A stretch of 21,256 nucleotides of DNA, from contig JANEMG010000003.1 in the NCBI GenBank assembly GCA_024511045.1, positions 1 to 21,256 of the forward strand. The letters run 5' to 3'. The number at the start of each line of letters is the position of its first letter. The stretch's first letter is position 1. This document shows, in pieces, positions 7,268 to 14,188 of the stretch. The DNA comes from Gammaproteobacteria bacterium (GTDB taxonomy: Bacteria > Pseudomonadota > Gammaproteobacteria > Methylococcales > Methylomonadaceae). The notes beneath the pieces are model-generated. The model searched no databases and was not told where the DNA came from. It saw nothing but the letters and a program-made list of their open reading frames with translations. A program made the translations under genes and the position numbers.

Positions 7268-7621
7268 TTATTTCGCGCCTCTCTCGATAATGATGCCAAC
7301 GTCGCTGGCCCCCCGGATCGCGCCTTTTTTGTTGAGTGTCAGTTTGACCCAGGGCACATTGAATTCAGTGAGAATGATCGTGGTGATTTCTTCGGCCAGC
7401 TTTTCCACCAGGTAAAACTGGCTTTCCTCGACGAAACTGATGATGCGCTTGGAGACCGATTTGTAGTCCAGCGTGTCGTCGATATTGTCGCTTTGCACCG
7501 CTTTTTTGATATCGCAGGCCATTTCGATATCCAGGATGATAATTTGCTTGGTCTCCCGCTCCCAGTCATAAATGCCGATGATTGTCGTTATCTCGAGGCC
7601 GCGTAAAAATATGGTATCCAT
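7268..7621 (-). CDS. folB: Dihydroneopterin aldolase FolB
   Basis: FolB cleaves dihydroneopterin to hydroxymethyldihydropterin and glycolaldehyde, and may also epimerise to dihydromonapterin, the substrate of FolM-type reductases. The 117-residue product begins MDTIFLRGLEITTIIGIYDWERE, the typical FolB start with the conserved active-site region, and ends with VKLTLNKKGAIRGASDVGIIIER, which includes the catalytic-lysine region. The frame is open 20 codons further upstream, but the family start is the ATG whose complement is at 7619-7621, with GGAA eight to ten bases ahead. It heads the folB-folK pair and is divergent from plsY across 168 bases. Confidence 0.95.
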   Translation of the reverse strand: MDTIFLRGLEITTIIGIYDWERETKQIIILDIEMACDIKKAVQSDNIDDTLDYKSVSKRIISFVEESQFYLVEKLAEEITTIILTEFNVPWVKLTLNKKGAIRGASDVGIIIERGAK

Positions 7622-7789
7622 GGTTGTTTTCCGGTTATGATGAATAGCCTGCTCAGCAGCTGTTCTGATAGCGATGGTCATCGGCTTGCATTGCGTGCGA
7701 TGCGGGACTATCCGGGTGTCTAGGGAAGCACAGTTGCTGCATTAGTATCGGGCAAATGCCGATGGCGTACAAGTATTGAAGGTAAAAAA

Positions 7790-8362
7790 ATGAGTGAATG
7801 GTTGTTAGTGCCGCTTGCCTATTTGCTGGGTTCGATTTCCAGTGCAATTATCGTCTGCCGGTTGATGGGACTCGAAGACCCCCGCCAGCATGGATCGGGT
7901 AATCCAGGTGCAACCAATGTGATGCGCATCGGCGGCAAGAAAGCCGCTGCAATCACCCTGTTTGGCGATGCCCTGAAAGGATTTCTGCCGGTGCTGATTG
8001 CCAAGGGACTGGGCGTGTCGGTTCCCGTGCTGATCGGCGTTGCCGGCGCGGCGTTTCTGGGGCATCTGTATCCGGTTTTCTTCGGCTTCAAAGGCGGCAA
8101 GGGCGTCGCCACGTCCTGCGGGCTGTTGTTTGGTCTTTCCTGGCTGCTTGGCACCATGGTTGCAGGTACCTGGGTGATCGTCTATAAGCTGTCCGGCATC
8201 TCCTCGCTGTCGGCCCTGGTCGCCGCCTGTCTGACTCCGCTGTATGTCTGGCTGGTATTGCCGGACAAGGAAATCGCCGTGGCGGCAATCTTTTTGTCCG
8301 CCCTGTTGATCTGGCGGCACAAGGCCAATATTCAAAAGCTGCTGGCAAGCGTGGAGGACTGA
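7790..8362 (+). CDS. plsY: Acyl-phosphate:glycerol-3-phosphate acyltransferase PlsY
   Basis: PlsY acylates glycerol-3-phosphate with acyl-phosphate, the first committed step of phospholipid synthesis, at the inner membrane. The 190-residue protein has several hydrophobic spans and the three PlsY motifs: GSGNPGATNVMR (about 37-48) in the first loop, the GDALKGFLPV region, and FKGGKGVATSCG (about 100-111). GAAGG at 7778-7782 supports the start. The upstream gap contains a small ATCGG/CCGAT stem (7747-7763) of unknown meaning. It ends ten bases before the convergent tsaD stop. A weak bulged hairpin (8348-8371) straddles the junction without a T tract. Confidence 0.96.
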   Translation: MSEWLLVPLAYLLGSISSAIIVCRLMGLEDPRQHGSGNPGATNVMRIGGKKAAAITLFGDALKGFLPVLIAKGLGVSVPVLIGVAGAAFLGHLYPVFFGFKGGKGVATSCGLLFGLSWLLGTMVAGTWVIVYKLSGISSLSALVAACLTPLYVWLVLPDKEIAVAAIFLSALLIWRHKANIQKLLASVED

Positions 8363-8372
8363 AACTCCGCTG

Positions 8373-9410
8373 TCAGCTGTTCATCGTTGCCGCCACCGCA
8401 ATGTCAGGCAGTTCGTCCAGCGGCCAGCGAGGCCTGGCAACGATTTCCAGGTTTTCCCGCTGCCCTGCCAGAAGCCGCTGGCAGCCGGCATAGGCGATCA
8501 TGGCACCGTTGTCGGTGCAGAATTCCAGTCTGGGGAAAAAAATCTCCGCCCGCATCTGCCCGGTCATGGCCGTCAGAGTCTCCCGGATCTGCCGGTTGGC
8601 GCTGACGCCGCCAGCAACCAGCAGGCGCTGCAGGCCCGTTTGCTGCAGCGCCCGGCGACATTTGATGCCGATCGTTTCGGCAACGGCCTGCTGGAAGGCG
8701 TGGGCGATGTCGGCCTTGTCCTGCGCTGTTTTTCCGGAAGAGGCCAGCGTGTTCATGGTGAAGGTTTTCAGGCCGCTGAAGCTGAAATCCAGGCCGGGGC
8801 GATTGGTCATTGGTCGTGGGAATTGGTAGGCGCCGGCGGAACCCTGTTCAGCCAGTCGTGCCAGCAAGGGGCCGCCAGGGTAGCCCAGGCCGAGCATTTT
8901 CGCGGTCTTGTCAAAAGCCTCGCCGGCGGCGTCGTCCAGTGATTCCCCCAGCAATTGATAGCAGCCGATGCCATCCACCCTGACCAGCAGCGTGTGCCCC
9001 CCGGAAATGAGCAGGGCGACGAAGGGAAATGCCGGCGCATTGGCTTCCAGCATCGGCGCCAGCAGGTGCCCTTCCATGTGATGCACCGCGATCGCCGGAA
9101 TGCTCCAGGTCCAGGCCAGGCTTCTCGCCGTTGCCGCGCCGACCAGCAATGCCCCGATCAGGCCGGGTCCTGCGGTATAGGCGATGCCGTCGATAGCGCT
9201 GCTTTGCAGTCCGCTGTCACGAAGCGACTGCCTGATCAGCGGCACCAGCCTGCGGACATGATCGCGTGATGCCAGCTCGGGCACGACGCCCCCATATTCG
9301 CTGTGCATCTCGGCCTGGCTGTGCAGCAAGTGACTGATCAGCCCCTTTTCCGAGTGATAGATTGCGATGCCGGTTTCGTCGCAGGATGTTTCGATGCCTA
9401 AAACATACAT
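8373..9410 (-). CDS. tsaD: tRNA N6-threonylcarbamoyladenosine synthase subunit TsaD
   Basis: TsaD transfers the threonylcarbamoyl group onto A37 of ANN-decoding tRNAs, working with TsaB, TsaE and TsaC. The 345-residue ASKHA-fold protein starts MYVLGIETSCDETGIAIY. It carries the metal-binding HHMEGH motif (His111 and His115), the ATP-site segment LISGGHTLLVRV near 133-144, and the C-terminal CTDNGAMIAYAG. It is divergent from rpsU, as in many gammaproteobacteria. Its start is only eight bases from the rpsU -35 element, so its own promoter must lie within the shared region. Confidence 0.96.
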   Translation of the reverse strand: MYVLGIETSCDETGIAIYHSEKGLISHLLHSQAEMHSEYGGVVPELASRDHVRRLVPLIRQSLRDSGLQSSAIDGIAYTAGPGLIGALLVGAATARSLAWTWSIPAIAVHHMEGHLLAPMLEANAPAFPFVALLISGGHTLLVRVDGIGCYQLLGESLDDAAGEAFDKTAKMLGLGYPGGPLLARLAEQGSAGAYQFPRPMTNRPGLDFSFSGLKTFTMNTLASSGKTAQDKADIAHAFQQAVAETIGIKCRRALQQTGLQRLLVAGGVSANRQIRETLTAMTGQMRAEIFFPRLEFCTDNGAMIAYAGCQRLLAGQRENLEIVARPRWPLDELPDIAVAATMNS

Positions 9411-9417
9411 GGGATTT

Positions 9418-9446
9418 TTGGAAATCAGAGGTCAAAGAGGTATAAT
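9418..9446 (+). promoter_or_regulatory. Sigma-70 promoter of the rpsU-dnaG-rpoD operon
   Basis: TTGGAA (9418-9423; 4 of 6 to consensus) and a perfect TATAAT (9441-9446) are separated by 17 bases. Transcription would begin near 9453, giving a leader of about 85 bases before rpsU. That leader contains TCGATGC twice about 20 bases apart. No LexA box like the one at the E. coli operon was seen. Confidence 0.75.
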
Positions 9447-9536
9447 CAAGAGTTCCCTTGTGTCGATGCATCAGGCTTCGATGCCAGGACAATTTGCAAA
9501 CCACGAAAGATATTAACAAATTCAGGTAATAAATCT

Positions 9537-9770
9537 ATGCCAGCTGTAAAAGTAAAAGAAAATGAACCTTTTGATATTGCCATTCGCCGCTTCAAGCGCG
9601 CCTGTGAAAAAGCCGGCGTGCTGGCGGAAGTGCGTCGCCGTGAATTCTATGAAAAGCCCACTGCCGAGCGCAAACGCAAGGCTGCTGCGGCGGTCAAGCG
9701 GCATTTGAAAAAATTGTCCCGCGAACGCTATGCATTGAAAAACCTGCGCCGCGGCCGTCCCCAGCTGTAA
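9537..9770 (+). CDS. rpsU: 30S ribosomal protein S21
   Basis: S21 is a small basic 30S protein needed for initiation on many mRNAs. The 77-residue sequence starts MPAVKVKENEPFDIAIRRFKRACEKAGV and continues REFYEKPTAERKRK, both near-identical to the family. It is a few residues longer than E. coli S21 (71). As usual in gammaproteobacteria it is the first gene of the macromolecular synthesis operon, with yqeY 11 bases downstream. Confidence 0.97.
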   Translation: MPAVKVKENEPFDIAIRRFKRACEKAGVLAEVRRREFYEKPTAERKRKAAAAVKRHLKKLSRERYALKNLRRGRPQL

Positions 9771-9781
9771 TCCAGCAGCGC

Positions 9782-10231
9782 ATGAATTCATTACAGGAAC
9801 GCATCCGGGATGCCATGAAAGCCGCCATGAAGGGCGGCGATAAAAAACGCCTGGCGGTGATTCGCCTGATCATGGCTGCCGTCAAGCAGCGGGAAGTGGA
9901 CGAGCGCATCGTGCTGGACGAACAGCAGATGATCGAAGTGCTGGATAGAATGCTCAAACAGCGCCGCGAATCGATTCGGCAGTATCGTGACGCGGGGCGT
10001 GAGGATCTGGCTGAAATCGAAGAGGCTGAAATTCTCGTGATACAGGAATTCCTGCCCCAGCCGTTGCGTGACGACGAGATTGCCGGAATGATCAGGGAGG
10101 CAATCGATCAGACCGGAGCCGCATCGGTCAGGGACATGGGCAAGGTGATGGGGCTGCTCAAGCCGAAAATGGAGGGCCGGGCGGATATGTCCGTGGTCAG
10201 CGGCATGATCAAGAAAATCCTGGCCGGGTAA
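9782..10231 (+). CDS. yqeY: GatB/YqeY domain protein
   Basis: The 149-residue protein is a full-length YqeY homologue, starting LQERIRDAMKAAMKGGDKKRLAVIRLI and ending with the GatB-tail-like domain GKVMGLLKPKMEGRADMSVVSGMIKKILAG. That domain resembles the C-terminal tRNA-binding part of GatB, the amidotransferase that makes Gln-tRNA or Asn-tRNA. The free-standing protein's role is not firmly known; a tRNA-related function is inferred. Its position between rpsU and dnaG is conserved in pseudomonads. A 56-base gap precedes dnaG. Confidence 0.93.
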   Translation: MNSLQERIRDAMKAAMKGGDKKRLAVIRLIMAAVKQREVDERIVLDEQQMIEVLDRMLKQRRESIRQYRDAGREDLAEIEEAEILVIQEFLPQPLRDDEIAGMIREAIDQTGAASVRDMGKVMGLLKPKMEGRADMSVVSGMIKKILAG

Positions 10232-10287
10232 GCAGGCGGTTTTGCCTGTCGCCCCCGCCTGTCGACCGACGGACGAACCAAGCAGCG

Positions 10288-12021
10288 ATGTCAGGTAGAA
10301 TTCCACGTTCGTTCATCGACGATCTCCTGGTCCGGGTCGATATCGTCGATCTCATCGACTCCTTCGTACCGCTGAAAAAGACCGGCAGCAATTATGTTGC
10401 CCGCTGCCCCTTCCATACCGAAAAAACCCCCAGTTTTTCCGTCAGCCGCAGCAAACAGTTCTTTTACTGTTTTGGCTGCGGCGCAAACGGCAATGCCATT
10501 GGCTTTTTGATGGACTACTCGCATCTCGATTTCGTCGAGGCCGTCGAGGATCTGGCCGCCTTCGCTGGCGTCGACGTGCCGCGGGAGGCCGTGGATTTCC
10601 AAGCGCGGGATCAGAAGGGCGATCTGACTGCGATCTATGAATTACTGGGCCAGGCGGAAGAATTTTATCGTCAGCAGCTGCGCGGGCATCCCGAGGGAAA
10701 AAAGGCCATCGCCTATTTGCGTGGCAGAGGGCTGTCCGGGGAAGTGGCGCGGGATTTCGCGCTGGGCTACGCGCCCGATGACTGGCGGCCGCTGCTGCAG
10801 CGCTTCGATCGCCGGCTGTTGGTCGAGGCGGGCCTGCTGTCTAGTCAGGATGACGGTCGTGTCTATGGGCGCTTTCGCAACAGGCTGATTTTTCCCATCC
10901 GTGATCGCCGCGGCCGGGTACTGGGTTTTGGCGGCCGCGCCTTGGGTGATGCGCAGCCAAAGTACCTGAACTCCCCGGAAACGCCGGTGTTTCACAAGGG
11001 CAAGGAAGTCTATGGGTTGTATGAGCTGCTGAAAAACAAAATCAAGCCACAGCGTATTTTACTTGTCGAGGGGTACCTGGATGTTATCGCTTTGGCGCAA
11101 TACGGCATCCATTATGCTGCTGCAACGCTGGGTACGGCATCTTCCCAGGCGCATATGGATCTGCTGTTTCGCTTTGCCCCGGAGCTGGTTTTTTGCTTCG
11201 ATGGCGATGCGGCAGGCAGACAGGCAGCCTGGAAGGCTGTGAACGTGGTCCTGCCGAGTTTGCGCGATGGCCGGCAGGTCAGGATCATGCTTTTGCCGCA
11301 GGGGCATGATCCGGACACCATGATTCGTGAAAAAGGAAGCGACTATTTTGTCGATCAGGTTGCCGGAGCCGCATCCCTGTCCGATTATTTCTTTCAGCAG
11401 TTGACGGAAGGTCTGAATCTTCAGGAGCTGGAAGGAAGAGTCAGGCTGGTGGAAAAATCGCGGCCTTTACTGGAAAAACTGCCCGACGGCGTTTTTCGGG
11501 AAATGATGTTTGCCCGGCTGCAGGAGATGAGCAAAGTTGCATCGCTGGCAGTTTTGCCGAATGCGGCTACACTTAGAGGTCAGCACAAAGGCATGCCCAG
11601 AACCGCGAAAAACAAGCTGTCTCCCGCAAGAACGGCCATTGCCCTGCTGCTGCAATATCCTGAACTCGCAGATATTGCGGAGCAAAAACGAATAGACTGG
11701 TCCGGGCTGGATGATTATCCGGGCATTTCTCTGTTGCTCCAGATTTTACGGAGAATCGCTTCCAATCCGCAGCTCACCATGGCAGGTGTGGTGGAAGGGT
11801 TTCGTGGCTTGCCAGAGGAAAAACAGGTCAAGGCGCTCGCCAGTCTGGAGCTGCTGATTCCCGAACAGGGGGTGGCGTCGGAATTCAGTGATGCCCTGGA
11901 TCGACTGGTCGTGCTGGCGGGCAAGCACCGGCTCGAGGCGCTGCTTGCCAAGGAAAGGGCTGAGGGTCTCGATCGCCAGGAGCGGGAATTATTGCTGACC
12001 ATGCTGGTCGAACAGCGTTGA
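10288..12021 (+). CDS. dnaG: DNA primase DnaG
   Basis: DnaG makes RNA primers at the replication fork. The 577-residue protein has the three expected domains. The N-terminal zinc-binding domain has Cys40, His43, Cys61 and Cys64 in ARCPFHTEKTPSF and FFYCFGCG. The RNA polymerase core has a TOPRIM fold with Glu261 in LLVEGYLDVIAL and Asp305/Asp307 in CFDGDAAGR. The C-terminal DnaB-binding helical domain follows from about residue 430. The FGGRALGDAQPKYLNSPETPVFHKG segment near 215-240 is highly conserved. The start ATG lacks a strong Shine-Dalgarno sequence. Confidence 0.97.
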   Translation: MSGRIPRSFIDDLLVRVDIVDLIDSFVPLKKTGSNYVARCPFHTEKTPSFSVSRSKQFFYCFGCGANGNAIGFLMDYSHLDFVEAVEDLAAFAGVDVPREAVDFQARDQKGDLTAIYELLGQAEEFYRQQLRGHPEGKKAIAYLRGRGLSGEVARDFALGYAPDDWRPLLQRFDRRLLVEAGLLSSQDDGRVYGRFRNRLIFPIRDRRGRVLGFGGRALGDAQPKYLNSPETPVFHKGKEVYGLYELLKNKIKPQRILLVEGYLDVIALAQYGIHYAAATLGTASSQAHMDLLFRFAPELVFCFDGDAAGRQAAWKAVNVVLPSLRDGRQVRIMLLPQGHDPDTMIREKGSDYFVDQVAGAASLSDYFFQQLTEGLNLQELEGRVRLVEKSRPLLEKLPDGVFREMMFARLQEMSKVASLAVLPNAATLRGQHKGMPRTAKNKLSPARTAIALLLQYPELADIAEQKRIDWSGLDDYPGISLLLQILRRIASNPQLTMAGVVEGFRGLPEEKQVKALASLELLIPEQGVASEFSDALDRLVVLAGKHRLEALLAKERAEGLDRQERELLLTMLVEQR

Positions 12022-12028
12022 AACAGTC

Positions 12029-12057
12029 TTGTATATCGATCTCCAGGTTGATATACT
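12029..12057 (+). promoter_or_regulatory. Internal extended -10 promoter before rpoD
   Basis: In the 80-base dnaG-rpoD gap there is TTGTAT (12029-12034), a 17-base spacer and TATACT (12052-12057; 5 of 6 to consensus), preceded by TG one base upstream (12049-12050) as in extended -10 promoters. It would let rpoD be transcribed independently of rpsU and dnaG. E. coli also has internal rpoD promoters, but within dnaG. Confidence 0.65.
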
Positions 12058-12101
12058 TTTCTGTTCATTAGAATGTATAGCAGTATATTGATGGGTAGAT
12101 A

Positions 12102-13901
12102 ATGAGTCAAGAACAGCAGCAATCCCAACTCAAGGAATTGATAGCAAAGGGCAAAGTACAAGGTTATCTGACTTATGCGGAAGTCAATGACCACCTGCCC
12201 GGCGATATTGTCGATCCCGAGCAGATTGAAGATATCATCGGCATGATCAATGATATGGGAATCAGTGTGCATGAAGTTGCACCCGATGAAGATACCCTGA
12301 TTACCGATGCCGCCGTGGCAGCTGACGATGACGATGTGGCGGAAGTGGCAGCGCTCGCCTCGGTGGACAACGAATTTGGCAGAACCTCGGACCCGGTGCG
12401 GATGTACATGCGGGAAATGGGGTCGGTTGGCCTGTTGAGCCGGAAAGATGAACTGAAGATCGCCAAACGGATAGAAGACGGCCTGCGGCAAGTGGTCAAG
12501 GCGCTCTCCCGGTCCAGCAAAGTGGTCACGAATTTTATCGAGGCCTTCGATGCCATCGGTACGGAAAATGGTCCGCGCCTGACCGACCTGATGACTGATT
12601 TCGTCGACCTAGAAGAGGCTGAAGGTCTCGAAGCACCAGCCGCTGTCGCTGGCGCCACGGATTCGGATGAGGTTGAAGAGCCGGCCGGACTGGACTACGA
12701 GGAAGCCAAGGAAAAAGTCGCCCAGCTCCGGAAAAAATTGAAAACAGCCAACAACTGTCTGAAAAAATACGGTTATGGCCATGAAAAGACCGAACAGGCC
12801 TTTGCCGCACTGGAGGATTGTTTCCTGGTGTTCAAATGGACGCCGCAGTACTTCAAGAAGACCGTTGCGGAAGTCGGCGAAGTCATCGATGAAATTCGCG
12901 CACAGGAAAAGAAGATACTGGATATCTGTGTACGCAAGGCAAAAATGCCGCGCAAGGATTTCATCAATTCCTTTACTGAAAATGAAGCCAGCTCTGACTG
13001 GCTGGATCAATACCTGAACGACGAGCATCCCTATTCGGAAGTTCTCCGGGAGCATCAGGATGAAATCAGGAATGCGCAAAGGATATTGGCCAGAATCGAG
13101 ACGGAACAGGGGCTGACGATAGCAGCGCTCAAGGATATCAACCGCCGCATGTCCATTGGTGAGGCGAAGGCAAGACGGGCAAAGAGAGAAATGATTGAGG
13201 CCAATCTGCGCCTGGTTATTTCCATCGCCAAAAAATACACCAATCGCGGACTGCAATTTCTCGATCTGATTCAGGAAGGCAACATCGGCCTGATGAAGGC
13301 GGTGGACAAGTTCGAATACCGGCGCGGCTACAAGTTTTCTACCTATGCCACCTGGTGGATCCGGCAGGCGATCACGCGCTCCATTGCCGATCAGGCCCGA
13401 ACCATTCGTATCCCGGTGCATATGATCGAAACCATCAACAAGCTGAACCGCATTTCCCGGCAGATATTGCAGGAAAAAGGCCGCGAGGCGACACCTGAAG
13501 AACTGGCGGAGCGCATGGAGATGTCGGAAGACAAGGTGCGCAAGGTTTTGAAGATTGCCAAGGAGCCGATCTCCATGGAGACCCCCATCGGTGACGATGA
13601 AGATTCCCATCTGGGGGATTTCATCGAAGATGCAAAGGTATTGTCGCCGGTCGAATCGGCCACCTTCGCCGGCCTGCGGGAATCGACACAGAATGTTCTG
13701 GCGGGATTGACGGCGCGGGAGGCCAAGGTTCTGCGCATGCGCTTCGGCATCAATATGAACACCGATCATACCCTGGAGGAAGTGGGCAAGCAGTTCGATG
13801 TCACCCGGGAGAGGATTCGCCAGATAGAAGCGAAGGCTTTGCGCAAGCTTCGCCACCCATCGCGGTCGGAGCAGCTGCGCTGCTTTCTGGACTCGGAATA
13901 G
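12102..13901 (+). CDS. rpoD: RNA polymerase primary sigma factor RpoD (sigma-70)
   Basis: This is the housekeeping sigma factor. The 599-residue protein has region 1.1 (about 1-80, acidic at its end), region 1.2 (SDPVRMYMREMGSVGLLSRKDE, about 96-117), and a long non-conserved insertion with an acidic stretch. Regions 2.1-2.4 (about 364-445) contain LRLVISIAKKYTNRGLQFLDLIQEG and FSTYATWWIRQAITRSIADQ. Region 3 and region 4.2 follow, the latter with the helix-turn-helix TLEEVGKQFDVTRERIRQIEAKALRKLRHPSRSE at the C-terminus. It is slightly shorter than E. coli RpoD (613). It is the last gene of the operon and also has its own likely promoter. Confidence 0.98.
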   Translation: MSQEQQQSQLKELIAKGKVQGYLTYAEVNDHLPGDIVDPEQIEDIIGMINDMGISVHEVAPDEDTLITDAAVAADDDDVAEVAALASVDNEFGRTSDPVRMYMREMGSVGLLSRKDELKIAKRIEDGLRQVVKALSRSSKVVTNFIEAFDAIGTENGPRLTDLMTDFVDLEEAEGLEAPAAVAGATDSDEVEEPAGLDYEEAKEKVAQLRKKLKTANNCLKKYGYGHEKTEQAFAALEDCFLVFKWTPQYFKKTVAEVGEVIDEIRAQEKKILDICVRKAKMPRKDFINSFTENEASSDWLDQYLNDEHPYSEVLREHQDEIRNAQRILARIETEQGLTIAALKDINRRMSIGEAKARRAKREMIEANLRLVISIAKKYTNRGLQFLDLIQEGNIGLMKAVDKFEYRRGYKFSTYATWWIRQAITRSIADQARTIRIPVHMIETINKLNRISRQILQEKGREATPEELAERMEMSEDKVRKVLKIAKEPISMETPIGDDEDSHLGDFIEDAKVLSPVESATFAGLRESTQNVLAGLTAREAKVLRMRFGINMNTDHTLEEVGKQFDVTRERIRQIEAKALRKLRHPSRSEQLRCFLDSE

Positions 13902-13907
13902 ATCCGG

Positions 13908-13939
13908 CGCTTTACTGCCTGAAAACAGGCAGTAAAGCG
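13908..13939 (+). terminator. Perfect 14-bp hairpin after rpoD, without a T tract
   Basis: CGCTTTACTGCCTG (13908-13921) and its exact complement CAGGCAGTAAAGCG (13926-13939) flank an AAAA loop, seven bases after the rpoD stop. Only two T residues follow. It may be an mRNA 3'-end stabiliser, a weak or bidirectional terminator, or a processing signal between rpoD mRNA and the tRNA. It is not a canonical intrinsic terminator. Confidence 0.5.
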
Positions 13940-13972
13940 TTGCCGTGTCGTGCTGTCCGGAAAAAAAGATCG

Positions 13973-14049
13973 GGGCCCTTAGCTCAGTTGGTTAGAGCAT
14001 CCGACTCATAATCGGCAGGTCGAAGGTTCGAGTCCTTCAGGGCCCACCA
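13973..14049 (+). tRNA. tRNA with CAU anticodon, probably tRNA-Ile2 (lysidine-modified)
   Basis: A full 77-base cloverleaf with encoded CCA is present. The acceptor stem is GGGCCCT with AGGGCCC, the D arm is GCTC/GAGC, the anticodon loop is CTCATAA with CAT at 14007-14009, and the T arm is GAAGG-TTCGAGT-CCTTC. Software would label it tRNA-Met. However, the acceptor pairs C4-G69 and C5-G68 are those TilS uses to recognise tRNA-Ile2, where elongator tRNA-Met has U4-A69 and A5-U68. Its position next to rpoD also recalls ileX of E. coli (from memory). No 5' processing problem is seen, and an intrinsic terminator follows. Confidence 0.93.
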
Positions 14050-14068
14050 TTACAGCAAAAACAACTGA

Positions 14069-14093
14069 GGCTGCCTTTGGCAGCCTTTTGTTT
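14069..14093 (+). terminator. Intrinsic terminator after the tRNA
   Basis: GGCTGCC (14069-14075), a TTT loop and GGCAGCC (14079-14085) form a perfect 7-bp GC-rich stem followed by TTTTGTTT. An A-rich stretch upstream could make it partly bidirectional. It ends the rpoD/tRNA transcription unit and isolates metK. Confidence 0.85.
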
Positions 14094-14100
14094 ACGCGTT

Positions 14101-14160
14101 CAGGCAAAGCGCCTGGAAGTACTTCAATAACTGCCTGCCAAGCTGTAGCCGGGCTTTTTT
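14101..14160 (+). promoter_or_regulatory. Possible attenuator in the metK leader
   Basis: GCCTG (14133-14137) can pair with CGGGC (14050+100 = 14150-14154, one G-U pair), immediately followed by six T residues (14155-14160), a terminator-like arrangement 28 bases before metK. Upstream, CAGGC (14101-14105) can pair either with GCCTG at 14111-14115 or, as CAGGCA, with TGCCTG at 14132-14137. The second pairing would break the terminator. The terminator stem is short with a 12-base loop, so it may be weak. No known SAM riboswitch class or MetJ box was recognised. Confidence 0.35.
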
Positions 14161-14188
14161 CCAAATCGTAATAAAAGGGAAAGCAACT

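Noticed and set aside
9453..9536. LexA (SOS) box in the rpsU leader
   Set aside because: No CTGT-N8-ACAG arrangement is present.
12609..13856. 415-codon minus-strand frame opposite rpoD
   Set aside because: It is antisense to the conserved rpoD sequence and has no domain of its own.
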